Source of the DNA: Palleronia sp. THAF1
GTDB lineage: Bacteria; Pseudomonadota; Alphaproteobacteria; Rhodobacterales; Rhodobacteraceae
Length of the DNA stretch: 64,000 bases
NCBI RefSeq assembly: GCF_009363795.1
Contig: NZ_CP045420.1
Location: 1,655,001 to 1,719,000, forward strand
Reading direction: 5' to 3'
Every line of letters begins with the position of its first letter. Positions within the stretch are counted from its first letter, which is position 1. The position numbers were made by a program, and so were the translations under genes. Shown here piece after piece: positions 32,964-42,501 of the stretch. The notes beneath the pieces are model-generated. The model was not told the DNA's origin. It ran no database searches and was given only the letters and a program-made list of their open reading frames with translations.

Positions 32964-33977
32964 TCAGTCGTAGCGCAGCTCGATCGCCTTGCCGCCGAAG
33001 ATCACGTAGGCGAGCACCGAGTAGGCGATGATGATGGGCACGACGAAGCAGGCCCCGACGAAGATGATGATCAGGCTTTCCGGCGCCGCGGCGGCTTCGT
33101 AGATCGTTAGCCGCTCTGGCACCACGTAGGGGTAGAAGCTGTAGGCAAGCCCCACGTAAGCCAGCGCGAAGATGGCGCTGGAGGTCGCGAAGGGCAACCA
33201 GTCCCAGCGGTCGCCCGCGAAGGGCATCCGCCGCAGCATCCACCATAGCGTCACGACCAGCGCGCCGGAGATCAGCGGCAAGGGGATCAGCCACAGGATC
33301 TCTGGATAGGTGAACCACTTGGCGAAGATGCGGTCATCCGCCAGCGGTGTGGCCAACGATACGGCGCCCACACCTGCGATGATGCCCCACAGGCTGCGCC
33401 GCGCCCAACGCAGGGCCTTGGCCTGTAGGGCATCGGTCGTCTTGTGAACCAGCCATGTCGCCCCGATGAAGCTATAGCCGACCGCAAGAAAGACTGAGGT
33501 GAGCGTGGCGAAGAGGTATGTCTCTGCCGACTTCTCCAGCCCCATGACGTAGAGGCCCAGCATGAAGCCCTGCGCCAGTGCCGTGGTCAGCGAACCTGCA
33601 AAGAACAGACGGTTCCACAGCACCTTGTGGTGGTCGCGCGCCTTGGCCCGGAACTCGAACGCGACGCCGCGCAGGATCAGGCCGATCAACATGGCGAAGA
33701 CCGGCAGGTAAAGGGTCGACAGGATCATCCTATGCGCCGTCGGGAAGGCGACCAGCAGCAGCCCCACGGCCAGCACCAGCCAGGTCTCATTCGCGTCCCA
33801 GAACGGCCCGATAGAGCCAATCATCCGCTCCTGCTCGGCCTTTTCGGCCAAGGGGAACAAGATGCCGACGCCCAGATCGAAGCCGTCCAGTACAACGTAG
33901 ACGAGGATCGACAGACCCATCAGAGAGGCGAAAGCCCATGGCAGCCAGTCGGCGGGATTAGAGAAGTCGGGAAGCAT
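32964..33977 (-). CDS. cydB: Cytochrome bd-type ubiquinol oxidase subunit II
   Basis: A 337-residue polytopic membrane protein. The N-terminal VVLDGFDLGVGIL and the segment GPFWDANETWLVLAVGLLLVAFP are the hallmark of CydB/CioB. Eight to nine hydrophobic helices are visible. It lies four bases after cioA in a cydA-cydB order on the minus strand, and ends 11 bases from the convergent LysR gene. With subunit I it forms the quinol-oxidising terminal oxidase that reduces oxygen to water. Subunit I has a short Q-loop, so the complex is of the cyanide-insensitive type. Confidence 0.94.
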   Translation of the reverse strand: MLPDFSNPADWLPWAFASLMGLSILVYVVLDGFDLGVGILFPLAEKAEQERMIGSIGPFWDANETWLVLAVGLLLVAFPTAHRMILSTLYLPVFAMLIGLILRGVAFEFRAKARDHHKVLWNRLFFAGSLTTALAQGFMLGLYVMGLEKSAETYLFATLTSVFLAVGYSFIGATWLVHKTTDALQAKALRWARRSLWGIIAGVGAVSLATPLADDRIFAKWFTYPEILWLIPLPLISGALVVTLWWMLRRMPFAGDRWDWLPFATSSAIFALAYVGLAYSFYPYVVPERLTIYEAAAAPESLIIIFVGACFVVPIIIAYSVLAYVIFGGKAIELRYD

Positions 33978-33981
33978 CGGT

Positions 33982-35418
33982 TTACTCCGCTGGGGTCAGG
34001 GCAGTGACCTGAGCCTTGCCCGAATGAGACATGCTGATGGCGCGGGCGTCCTGCCCCCGCGCGGCCTTCCGCGCGAGGTAGACGATCACGCCGATGTAAG
34101 AGGCCAGCAGCACGGCATAGACGGCGAGGTAGGTCACCAGCGTGCCCATCACCATGGGCGCCGGCACGTCGGCCACGGCCATGTCGGTCGTCATGACGCC
34201 TTGCACCAACCATGGTTGGCGGCCGATCTCTGTCGTGTACCACCCCGCAAGCGTGGCGACCCAGCCAGAGAACGCCATCGGCACTAGCGCCCAAAGGATC
34301 GGCTTGGGCAGGCCCTCGACCGCCAACCAGTGGCCTTTGATCCGTCCCTCGTGGCGATTGCGGCGCAGCCACATGAAGGCCGCGGCGGACCAGCTGAGGG
34401 CCAGCATGGCCATGCCGGTGCCGACCATCACGCGGAAGGACCAGAAGACGGGGCTGACCGGCGGGTGCATGACCGTGCCGTCTTCGGCCACGAAATCGTT
34501 CAGGCCCTTCAGCTTGCCGTCCCATTCGTGGGTCAGAATGAAAGACGCAAGGCCCGGAATTTCGACGGCATAGCGGTTGGTGCGCGCCTCTTCGTCGGGC
34601 AGGCCGAACAGGACCAGCGGCGCACTTTCCTGCGTCTCCCACAGGCCTTCCATCGCCGCGACTTTGGCCGGTTGATACTCCTTCGTGTTTAGGCCGTGCA
34701 TGTCACCCATAAGGATCTGCAATGGGATCAGGATCGCGCCCATGGCCACGCCCGTCTTCAGCATCGCGCGCACGTCACGCGACCGATCCCCGATGATCCA
34801 GCGGTAGGCCGAGACACCCGCCACCAGGAACGACACAGTCAGGAACGACGCCAGCATCATGTGGCCGAAACGGTAGGGCATCGATGGGTTGAAGATGATG
34901 TCCCACCAGCTTGTCGCATGGGCGACGCCGTCGATCATCTCGAAGCCCTGCGGCGTGTGCATCCAACTGTTCAGCACGATGATCCAGAAAGTCGACAGGG
35001 TCGTGCCGAAGGCCACCAGCGCGGTCGCGGTGATATGCAACCAGCCCGGCACGCGGGAAAAGCCGAACAGCATGATCCCGACGAACGCCGCCTCAAGGAA
35101 GAACGCAGTCATGATCTCATACGCCAGAAGCGGCCCGGCGATGTTGCCGACGGTTTCCATGAAGCCCGGCCAATTGGTGCCGAACTGGAACGACATGGTT
35201 ATCCCCGACACGACGCCCATCGCGAAGGACAAGGCGAAGACCTTCACCCAGAACCGATAGGCCGCCATCCATTTCTCATCGCCCGTGCGCGCAAAGCGCA
35301 GGCGGAAAAACAGCAGCACCCAGCCCAGTGCGATGGTGATCGTCGGGAAAAGGATGTGGAATGAGATATTTGCCGCAAACTGGATGCGGCTCAGGATCAG
35401 GGTGTCGAGAGCTTCCAT
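33982..35418 (-). CDS. cydA: Cytochrome bd-type (cyanide-insensitive) ubiquinol oxidase subunit I
   Basis: A 478-residue heme-binding subunit. LSRIQFAANISFHILFPTITIALGW carries the heme His near residue 21, and the region FWVKVFALSFAMGVVSGITMSFQFGTNW and MHTPQGFEM are conserved. The Q-loop between GLNTKEYQPAKVAAMEG and HEWDGKLKGLNDF is short, and GRQPWLVQGVMTT is the distal motif; this matches the CioA subgroup. The start ATG 35416-35418 is normal. A GbsR-type regulator gene is directly upstream on the same strand, probably controlling the operon. Confidence 0.94.
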   Translation of the reverse strand: MEALDTLILSRIQFAANISFHILFPTITIALGWVLLFFRLRFARTGDEKWMAAYRFWVKVFALSFAMGVVSGITMSFQFGTNWPGFMETVGNIAGPLLAYEIMTAFFLEAAFVGIMLFGFSRVPGWLHITATALVAFGTTLSTFWIIVLNSWMHTPQGFEMIDGVAHATSWWDIIFNPSMPYRFGHMMLASFLTVSFLVAGVSAYRWIIGDRSRDVRAMLKTGVAMGAILIPLQILMGDMHGLNTKEYQPAKVAAMEGLWETQESAPLVLFGLPDEEARTNRYAVEIPGLASFILTHEWDGKLKGLNDFVAEDGTVMHPPVSPVFWSFRVMVGTGMAMLALSWSAAAFMWLRRNRHEGRIKGHWLAVEGLPKPILWALVPMAFSGWVATLAGWYTTEIGRQPWLVQGVMTTDMAVADVPAPMVMGTLVTYLAVYAVLLASYIGVIVYLARKAARGQDARAISMSHSGKAQVTALTPAE

Positions 35419-35439
35419 CGTTTTGTCTTCGGTCCAGGG

Positions 35440-35997
35440 TTAGCGTTTCGTCGACGGCAGGTAGCCACCGACCTTGTCCATGAGGCCCGCAAGTCGGCTG
35501 CCGTAGGTCATAAGGCGCACCAGTTTCTCGGTCTCAAGCCGGGCCATGTCTTCGTAGAAATCCGTCATCATCTCGATCATCTCGCGCAGTTCCGAGATGC
35601 GGGCTTCGGAGTAGTCGTCGCCCGCAGGCCCCTGCATCTCAAGCGCGCGCAGCTTCGACAGCGTAGGATCGATCTCGCGCTTCTTGCGCTCTTCGATCAG
35701 GATGCGGACGATCTCCCACAGGTCGCCTGGCGTGGTGAAATGATCCTTGCGGTCGTCGGGCACATGTTTCAGCCGCACGAGCCGCCACGCTTGCAACTCT
35801 TTCAGCCCCATCGAGGTATTCGACCGGCTGATGCCCAGCGCTTCGGTAATCTGATCGGCGTTCAGCGCCTCGCTCGACAAGAACAGCAGCGCGTAGATCT
35901 GCCCAACCGTTCGGTTGATCCCCCAACGACTGCCCATCTCACCGAAGTGAAGGACGAACTCCTGATGGAGCGGCGGCAATTTCATCGGCTGAACCAT
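35440..35997 (-). CDS. GbsR/MarR-family transcriptional regulator
   Basis: A 185-residue winged-helix protein. Family features are FGEMGSRWGINRTVGQIYALLFLS and LNADQITEALGISRSNTSMGLKELQAWRLVR (in pieces), the latter being the DNA-binding helices. The helical C-terminus (ISELREMIEMMTDFYEDMA) is typical of dimerisation. It is 22 bp before cioA on the same strand, so it likely regulates the oxidase operon and itself. A palindrome 14 bases upstream of its start could be its site. The signal is unknown. Confidence 0.86.
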   Translation of the reverse strand: MVQPMKLPPLHQEFVLHFGEMGSRWGINRTVGQIYALLFLSSEALNADQITEALGISRSNTSMGLKELQAWRLVRLKHVPDDRKDHFTTPGDLWEIVRILIEERKKREIDPTLSKLRALEMQGPAGDDYSEARISELREMIEMMTDFYEDMARLETEKLVRLMTYGSRLAGLMDKVGGYLPSTKR

Positions 35998-36010
35998 CGG
36001 CCTACAGAAC

Positions 36011-36028
36011 TTTCAGTAATTTCTGAAA
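36011..36028. promoter_or_regulatory. Palindrome upstream of the GbsR-type gene
   Basis: TTTCAG (36011-36016), TAATTT, CTGAAA (36023-36028) form perfect six-base arms 14 bp before the GbsR-type start. The AT-rich core and position fit an autoregulatory operator for the cioAB operon. Confidence 0.45.
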
Positions 36029-36847
36029 ATTTAGATATGACCGGCGACGGTAGGCTTCAACTGCTGCTGACTTCCTTCCGAGCAAAAAATTTGGAGTAGA
36101 TTAGACAGTACGGCCAGGGATGCCGCGGGGAGCAGCGCAAGGTTAAGACGGCTTCAGACCGACGGCGGAGGAAAAAGCCCGTGGCAGAGCACCCTATACC
36201 TATTTGACATTTGCGGCGATCGCACAGGAGGTTCCTCTCCAGTCTCTTGTGTCGTCAGAGTCTGTGCAGGCTCGGGTTCCTCATCGAATATAAATTTTTC
36301 AAGAGCGGACTGTGTGCCTTCGCATCCAAAGCGCAGGACCGGTTTCCGCCCTTAGTGTCGGTTAACCCGGGTCCGCAGGAGCGAGTCAGGCTGAATGTCT
36401 GCTCCGACCGCGAGAACGCGCTAAGCTCGCGCCCGCAGCGAATGTCGGCTCCCCGCCCTCACAGGACAATGACATGAGGCACGGACCGTTCCGCGCAATC
36501 ACCGTTCGTTCGACGGCAAGGCTTTCACTCTGAGCGATCTCGAACAGTTCGGTAAGAGGAGATCCGTTTGTCAGACATTTCGTGCAACATGAGTAACCGC
36601 CCCGTGCGCAAGAGGGTTCTCCGAAGCTTCATCTGGCGCGCCATCGGGTGCTGACATGTATCCGGCCTCTCGATGCGGCCGTCTGTGCCGCGGATCCGTA
36701 TGGTGGTCGAGGATCGGGTCCAGATCAAGGCCGCGTGCTCGGTGGCATTTTGTTGCACCCTGGGTGTCCTGGTCCTGTCTCACGAAGATTGCGCCATACC
36801 GCTCCTTGCCCTATTACGCTCCGACGTCCCCCGCGACCGCAGACGAC
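36029..36847. other. Gene-poor region before the IS110 element
   Basis: About 820 bp. It contains a partial copy of the dispersed repeat (CGCAGCGAATGTCGGCT near 36436) and probably decayed mobile DNA next to the IS110 transposase. Short open frames on both strands show no recognisable protein features. Confidence 0.4.
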
Positions 36848-37876
36848 CTACGCCGCCGCGACCGGAGCTCTGTAGACGCCGCCCCGGGCCATCAGGACCC
36901 AGACGATGCGCGGCATCTTGTTCGCAAGCGCCACCCGAGCCAGCATCCCCGGCTTGCGCGTGAGCAGCCCGCCGAGCCAAGTTCCCGGCTGCGCCATGGG
37001 ATTGGTGCTGCGCTTGATCACCACACTGTTGGCCCCGAGGATCAACAGCCGCCTGAGCGAGCGCTTTCCCATCCTGGTCGTCGTCCCGAGTGGCTGCTTG
37101 CCGCCCGTGGAATGCTGCCTTGGCGTCAGCCCGAGCCAGGCGGCGAAGTCGCGGGCACGCCGGAAGTGCTCCGGCGGCGGAGCGAGTGTCGCCAACGCCG
37201 TGGCGATCAGCGGGCCGATGCCGGGGATCGTCATCAGTCGCCGCGCCAGTTCGTCCTCCCGCGCACGACGGGCGATCTCGGCGTCGAGCCCGGCGATCCG
37301 CTCATTGAGGTGGCGCAGGCCGTCCACGAGGACCTGCAACGTCGCTCGTGCCGTCTTGGGCAGATCGCTGCCGGGGTCTTCGATCAGCGCAATCAGCTAA
37401 CGCCTGTTCGCGGCACCTTGCGGGACGACCTCGCCGAACTCGGTCAGGTGGCCCCGAAGAGCGTTGATCGTCTGCGTGCGCTGCCGGATCAGAAGTTCGC
37501 ACACACGGAACACCGCAGCGGCAACCTGCGTCTCCTCGCTTTTCACCGGCACGAACCGCATGTTCGGGCGCTGCGCCGCCTCGCAAATCGCCTCGGCACC
37601 AGCCGTATCGTTCTTTTGCCTGCGCACGAATGGCTTCACGTAGGCCGGCAGGATCAGACGAACCTGGTGACCCAGCTTCCCGATCTCCCGGCCCCAGAAA
37701 TGCGCGCCGCCGCAGGCATCCATCGCCACCGTGCAACTCGGTAGTCCGGCCAGGACCTCAAGTACCTGTCCGCGCCGCAATTTGCGACGTAGCACCGTCC
37801 GACCGGATGCGTCCGCTCCATGAAATTGGAACACATTCTTAGCCAGATTGAGCCCGACCGTGATAATCTCCAACAT
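36848..37876 (-). pseudogene. IS110-family transposase, nonsense codon and catalytic Asp to Asn
   Basis: Two in-frame halves on the minus strand make an IS110 (IS1111-like) transposase. The N-terminal RuvC-like part runs from ATG 37876 to a TAG at 37397-37399, where the residues before it are GAANRR. The C-terminal half, with the helix-hairpin-helix MTIPGIGPLIATALATLAP and AWLGLTPRQHSTGGK and the Ser-containing IS110 end, continues to 36848. The first catalytic acidic residue, normally GLDLAK, reads GLNLAK (AAT for GAT). Both changes argue that this copy is dead. Element ends were not identified. Confidence 0.85.
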
Positions 37877-37993
37877 GACCGCTCTCCTATGTGGATCATT
37901 GCAGACCCACCTTGGCACGTTAATGCCGTCGGGGGGCGGTCACACCATCAAGGCCCGTCAGGTGGAGAACGGGGCAATCCAATCAATAGGGGC

Positions 37994-40900
37994 TCATGCA
38001 ACAGCGCCGTTCTCGCGTGTTTGCGCTTCGTGCTCGTTCTGCTCCTTCGGCTGATCCCGTTGGAGCAAATCGTACAGAACAGGCGTCAGGAACAGCGTCA
38101 GGATCGAGGCGAAGAGGAAGCCGCCGATGATGACGATGCCGATGGAGAAGCGGCTAGAGGCCCCTGCCCCGCTCGACAGGACGAGCGGCACCGCGCCAAG
38201 GACGGTGGACATTACGGTCATCAGGATCGGGCGCAGGCGGACGGTTGCAGCCTCGATCACAGCCTCGCGCACACCGTAGCCGCGCGTGCGCAGCTGGTTG
38301 GCGAATTCGACGATTAGGATGCCGTTCTTCGCCATCAGGCCGATCAACATGACCATGCCCACTTGCGTGTAGATATTGATGGCCTCGCCCAACAAAAACA
38401 GCGTGATCAGCGCCCCAGCGGCGGCCAGAGGTACCGATAGCAGGATCACAACGGGCTGGATGAAACTCTCGAATTGCGCGGCCAGCACGAGGAACACGAT
38501 CAGAAGTGCCAGCGCGAAGGTCGTGGCAATGCCGCCGGAGGTGTCCTGGAAGCTTTCGGCCTGACCGGAGTAGGAAATTTGCATCTGCGACGGCAGATCC
38601 TCGGCGATCCGCTCTATAGACCCTATGGCGGACCCAAGATCGACGCCGTCGGCCAGGGAAGACGAAACCTCGACGCTGGGCTGGCGGTTGTAGCGGTTGA
38701 AGGCGGCGACGGAGGCGCGACGTTCCAGCGTCACCAACCCATCAAGAGGGACCAGCGCGCCGCTGCCCACGCGCACGTTGATGCCGCGAAGATCGTCCGT
38801 TGCAGCACGACGGTCATCCGGGGCCTGCAAAATCACCGGATACTGGCGGTCGCGTGAGATGAATTCTGTCACTTCGGCAGAGGCAAAGAAGGTGCGCACC
38901 GCGTCCGAAATAGCCTGCACATCCACGCCGATCTCTCGCGCAAGATCGCGGTTCACGCCGATGTCATAGCCGGGCGTGTTGATCTCGTAGCTACGGCGGA
39001 CCCCGGTGAAATCGGGCTCCGACCGCATCGCGTCGGCCATCTGCTTGGAATAGTCGGCAGCTTCCTCAAAACTTGGCGCGGTGATGATCATCTCCAGCCC
39101 AGACCCGCCCCCCGCGTCGAAACCCGACGGGGCGAAGCTGCGCACGCTGACGCCCGTGATCTTCGAAAACTTAGGTCGCAATTCGGCCAGCACGTCGCGC
39201 GGACCCATCTCGCGCTCGCCCCAGGGCGTCATCACGGCGACGACGAAGGCGCGGCCCGTCTCGCCGTATTGGCCGACGATGGCGATCGTGTCGGAAACGA
39301 TCCCGTCTTCGCGGTAAGGCTCGATCAGCGCCTCGACCTTCTTCACGGCGGTATCCGTCAAGCCCAGCGCCGATCCGGGCGGGGCCGAGATCGAGGCGAA
39401 GAACACGCCGCGGTCCGCTTCCGGCGTCAGTTGCGAAGGCAGCTCTTGGTATAGAACCCAAGACATCCCCGATAGCGCAGCGGCGATGGCCAATACGATG
39501 ACCGGGGCCTTGATCGCGCGCGTCAGCAAGCTGCGGTAGCCACTGGAGACGCGTTTTGTCGCCCCCTGCACGATGCGTGAGAACCAACCCTCGTTCATCC
39601 CCGGCTTCAGCACGCGGCTGGCGATGACCGGACAGAGCGTCAGCGCCACGAAGGTGGAAAGCGCCACGGCGATCGCCAGCGTGATGCCGAACTCTCGGAA
39701 TAGCTTGCCCAGCTCGCCTTCCAGGAACGACAACGGGACGAAGACCGAGATCAACACGGCAGAGGTGGAGACCACCGCGAAGAACACCTGATTGGCGCCA
39801 GTACGCGCGGCCTCTTTCGGCGTGTCGCCCTCTTCGATCCGACGCTCGATATTCTCAAGGACCACAATGGCGTCGTCGACCACCAGGCCGATGGCCAGGA
39901 TCAGCGCGAACAGCGTCAGGGTGTTGATCGAAAACCCCGCGATGGCGATGCCCGCGCAGGCCCCGATCAAAGCGATTGGAATGGTAACGGCGGGCACGAT
40001 GGTTGCACGCACAGAGGTCAGAAACAGGAAGATAACCGCAATGACGATGGCGACGGAAATGCCCAGCGTTGTGAGCACCTGCCGGATGGAATTGCGAATA
40101 AAATCGGCATCGTCGGATGTGATGGAAATTTCCGTGCCGCCGGGCAGGCTGTCCGCGATCTCTTGCACTTCTTCGGTGACTGCAGATGAAATCGTCAGCG
40201 TATTGGCAGAAGATTGGCGCAGGACGCCCAACCCAATGGCGACCTCTCCGTTCACGCGGAACAAGCTGTCATCATTCTCGGTGCCGATCTCGACCCGCGT
40301 CACGTCGCCCAGCAGAACGCGGCCGTCGTCGTCGGAGCGCACGATCAGCCCCTCAAACTCTTCCACGCTGGTCAGCCGCGTTTCGGTGCGCAGAAGGTAG
40401 GTGCGCGACGCGCTTTCAAGCTGGCCGGCGGGCAGTTCTAGGTTGTTCGCCCGCAAGGCGTCCGCAACTTCGTTCGCCGTGACACCGCGCGCGGCCATCG
40501 CGTCGGGGTCCAGCCAGACCCGCATGGCATAGGGGCGATCGCCGTAGATCTGGACGGCAGCGACGCCCGACAGCGTCTCCAGCCGGTCCGTCACGAAGCG
40601 GTCGGCGTAATCGGTAAGCTCAGACGATGAGAGCGTATCCGACGTCATCGTCAGCCGCATGATCGGATCGCCCTGGCTGTCGTTCTTCTCGACCTGCGGC
40701 TCCTCTGCCTCTTCGGGTAGGTCACCTGACACGGATTGTACGGCGGCACGAATGTCGGACGCCGCCTGATCGATATCGCGCCCTTGTTGGAAGATAATGA
40801 CGGTGCGCAGGCCACCCAGTTCGGACTCGGTCGAGATGCTGTCGATCCCCGCCACCGACGAGATTGCGCCTTCGATCACCGTGGCCAGCTCGCTGTCCAC

Positions 40901-41074
40901 TACACCTGGGCCCGCACCGGTATAGGGCACGCTGACCGTCACCTCAGCGGTAGATGTGTTGGGCAGTTCGCGCACCGGCATTCGCAGAAGGCCCGCGATA
41001 CCGATGACGATGATCAGGATCGACACGACCGTCGCCAGTACGGGGCGGCGGATGGACAGGTCCGGCAGGGTCAA
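37994..41074 (-). CDS. RND-family efflux transporter, inner-membrane subunit
   Basis: A 1026-residue RND pump. LSIRRPVLATVVSILIIVIG is the first membrane helix, LVVDDAIVVLENIERRIEEG the TM4 proton-relay Asp-Asp motif, and the two repeated halves each hold a large periplasmic loop. The start is TTG at 41074, which overlaps the stop of the membrane-fusion gene as TTGA; no ATG is suitable. It works with the adaptor at 41071 and an outer-membrane channel that is not in the window. Substrate is unknown. The end (EQNEHEAQTRENGAVA) lies 118 bp from the IS110 pseudogene. Confidence 0.92.
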   Translation of the reverse strand: MTLPDLSIRRPVLATVVSILIIVIGIAGLLRMPVRELPNTSTAEVTVSVPYTGAGPGVVDSELATVIEGAISSVAGIDSISTESELGGLRTVIIFQQGRDIDQAASDIRAAVQSVSGDLPEEAEEPQVEKNDSQGDPIMRLTMTSDTLSSSELTDYADRFVTDRLETLSGVAAVQIYGDRPYAMRVWLDPDAMAARGVTANEVADALRANNLELPAGQLESASRTYLLRTETRLTSVEEFEGLIVRSDDDGRVLLGDVTRVEIGTENDDSLFRVNGEVAIGLGVLRQSSANTLTISSAVTEEVQEIADSLPGGTEISITSDDADFIRNSIRQVLTTLGISVAIVIAVIFLFLTSVRATIVPAVTIPIALIGACAGIAIAGFSINTLTLFALILAIGLVVDDAIVVLENIERRIEEGDTPKEAARTGANQVFFAVVSTSAVLISVFVPLSFLEGELGKLFREFGITLAIAVALSTFVALTLCPVIASRVLKPGMNEGWFSRIVQGATKRVSSGYRSLLTRAIKAPVIVLAIAAALSGMSWVLYQELPSQLTPEADRGVFFASISAPPGSALGLTDTAVKKVEALIEPYREDGIVSDTIAIVGQYGETGRAFVVAVMTPWGEREMGPRDVLAELRPKFSKITGVSVRSFAPSGFDAGGGSGLEMIITAPSFEEAADYSKQMADAMRSEPDFTGVRRSYEINTPGYDIGVNRDLAREIGVDVQAISDAVRTFFASAEVTEFISRDRQYPVILQAPDDRRAATDDLRGINVRVGSGALVPLDGLVTLERRASVAAFNRYNRQPSVEVSSSLADGVDLGSAIGSIERIAEDLPSQMQISYSGQAESFQDTSGGIATTFALALLIVFLVLAAQFESFIQPVVILLSVPLAAAGALITLFLLGEAINIYTQVGMVMLIGLMAKNGILIVEFANQLRTRGYGVREAVIEAATVRLRPILMTVMSTVLGAVPLVLSSGAGASSRFSIGIVIIGGFLFASILTLFLTPVLYDLLQRDQPKEQNEHEAQTRENGAVA

Positions 41075-42198
41075 TTCGTGGCCTCTTGTCCGTAGTCTTC
41101 GTCGATCTCGACCGCGTCCCCGTCCGACAGGTCGTCCCATCCGGCGATTACCACGCGGTCATCTTCCGCCAAACCTTCACGCACCTCCGTCAGCGCCCCG
41201 ATGGATCGGCCAGGGGTGATTTTGGTGCGGGCAGCGGTGTCGTCTGTCACTGTGTAGACGAAGGTGGTCAGGCCTTCGCTGATGATTGCATCGTCCGGGA
41301 TCGCCAAGGCGTCATAGGTGTCCAGCACGAGCCGCGCGTTGGCGAACATGCCGCCGACCAGACGCCGCTCGGGATTGTCGATGCGAGCGCGGACATCGAA
41401 GCTTCGCGTGGCAAGCTCGATCTGGGAGGCTCTGACGGCGACCGTGCCCTCGAAGGTTGCGTCGGGATAGGCCGGGGTCGTCATGGTGACTGTTTGACCG
41501 GCCTCGACTTGGTCGAAGTAGCGCTCTGGAAGTGACAACCGGATCTCGACGGCCGACAGGTCGAACAGGGTGGTCACTATCGCATCTTGCGCCAGGAAGC
41601 TGCCCGGTTCGATGTCCAATAGCCCCACCGTTCCATCGAACGGAGCGGTGATCGTGCGATCTTCCAATGCGGCGCGGGCCGATGATACCGCTGCCTCGGC
41701 GCGTCTGAACGCGGCGCGGGTTTCTTCCACACGGGCTTCGGCGGCGGTGTTGCTTTCCGACAGTTCCTCGAACCGCTGAAAATCGCTGCGCGTTTCAGCC
41801 AAAGTCGCCTCGGCGTCGTTCAAAGCTGCTCTTTCCGCCCTGTCATCCAGCTGGATCAGTATATCGCCTTCGGACACAGTATCCCCAGAGCTGATGCGCA
41901 CCTCGGTGACGCGCCCGGAGGCGGCGGGCATAAGATCGACCGCACGAATGGCGCGCAACGTTCCCACGCCAGACAAGTCGTCTTCGATCCGTCGCTCTAG
42001 CGGCGATGCGACGCCCACTTGCGTTGCATCCGAACCGCCGCCCTGCTCCCCGCCATCCGGGGTGTCTTGGGCCGTCAATTGGCGCGCGCTCCAGATCCCG
42101 CCGAACGCGAATGCGGCGACGAGGCAGATACCCAGCAGAATTTTGATCAGCTTCGACACCGCAGCGATACCCCGTTTCGGTCCGTCGCTTGCGAGCAT
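41071..42198 (-). CDS. RND efflux periplasmic adaptor (membrane fusion protein)
   Basis: A 375-residue HlyD/AcrA-like adaptor. An N-terminal signal anchor LIKILLGICLVAAFAFGGIW is followed by the lipoyl half-motif SGRVTEVRISSGDTVSEGDILIQLDD, a coiled coil (ERAALNDAEATLAETRSDFQ and further), the second lipoyl half APFDGTVGLLDIEPGSFL and beta-barrel region. It overlaps the pump gene by four bases and is the first gene of the pair. Adaptor and pump are sufficient for an RND system together with an unlinked TolC-type channel. Confidence 0.92.
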   Translation of the reverse strand: MLASDGPKRGIAAVSKLIKILLGICLVAAFAFGGIWSARQLTAQDTPDGGEQGGGSDATQVGVASPLERRIEDDLSGVGTLRAIRAVDLMPAASGRVTEVRISSGDTVSEGDILIQLDDRAERAALNDAEATLAETRSDFQRFEELSESNTAAEARVEETRAAFRRAEAAVSSARAALEDRTITAPFDGTVGLLDIEPGSFLAQDAIVTTLFDLSAVEIRLSLPERYFDQVEAGQTVTMTTPAYPDATFEGTVAVRASQIELATRSFDVRARIDNPERRLVGGMFANARLVLDTYDALAIPDDAIISEGLTTFVYTVTDDTAARTKITPGRSIGALTEVREGLAEDDRVVIAGWDDLSDGDAVEIDEDYGQEATN

Positions 42199-42501
42199 GA
42201 GCGCTCAAGCGAAAATCGATCTCAGACTTTCCAACTAGATCTCGATGCCTTTTTTGGCAGTCTCGCGACAAAGCGCCGCTACGCAAGCGGGCGGTGGAAA
42301 ACCTTCACACCAAACGTCTTCGCGCCTTGGAACCGGCATTCACAAAGCCGTCACCTCGACAGGAAGAGATCAGTGCCACTTGTATTTAGAGTAAATCCAC
42401 ATCGAATTATCGACTGAAATGCCGCCCTACGTGACCACGTCGACAGTCTAACCCGGACCGCCGGATCGGAACGGCGGATGGTGACAGGCGTCCTTCGCTT
42501 C
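42199..42501. other. Intergenic region between the efflux and monooxygenase operons
   Basis: About 300 bp that hold the promoter of the efflux operon at the left side and the end of the SDR gene at the right. No gene, hairpin or recognisable operator was found. Confidence 0.4.

Noticed and set aside
32964-35418. Classification of the bd oxidase as standard CydAB with long Q-loop
   Set aside because: The loop between the GLNTKEYQP region and the next helix is short, which indicates the CioAB subgroup.
36211-36783. Open frames near the IS110 element
   Set aside because: No motif, overlapping in several frames, probably decayed mobile DNA.
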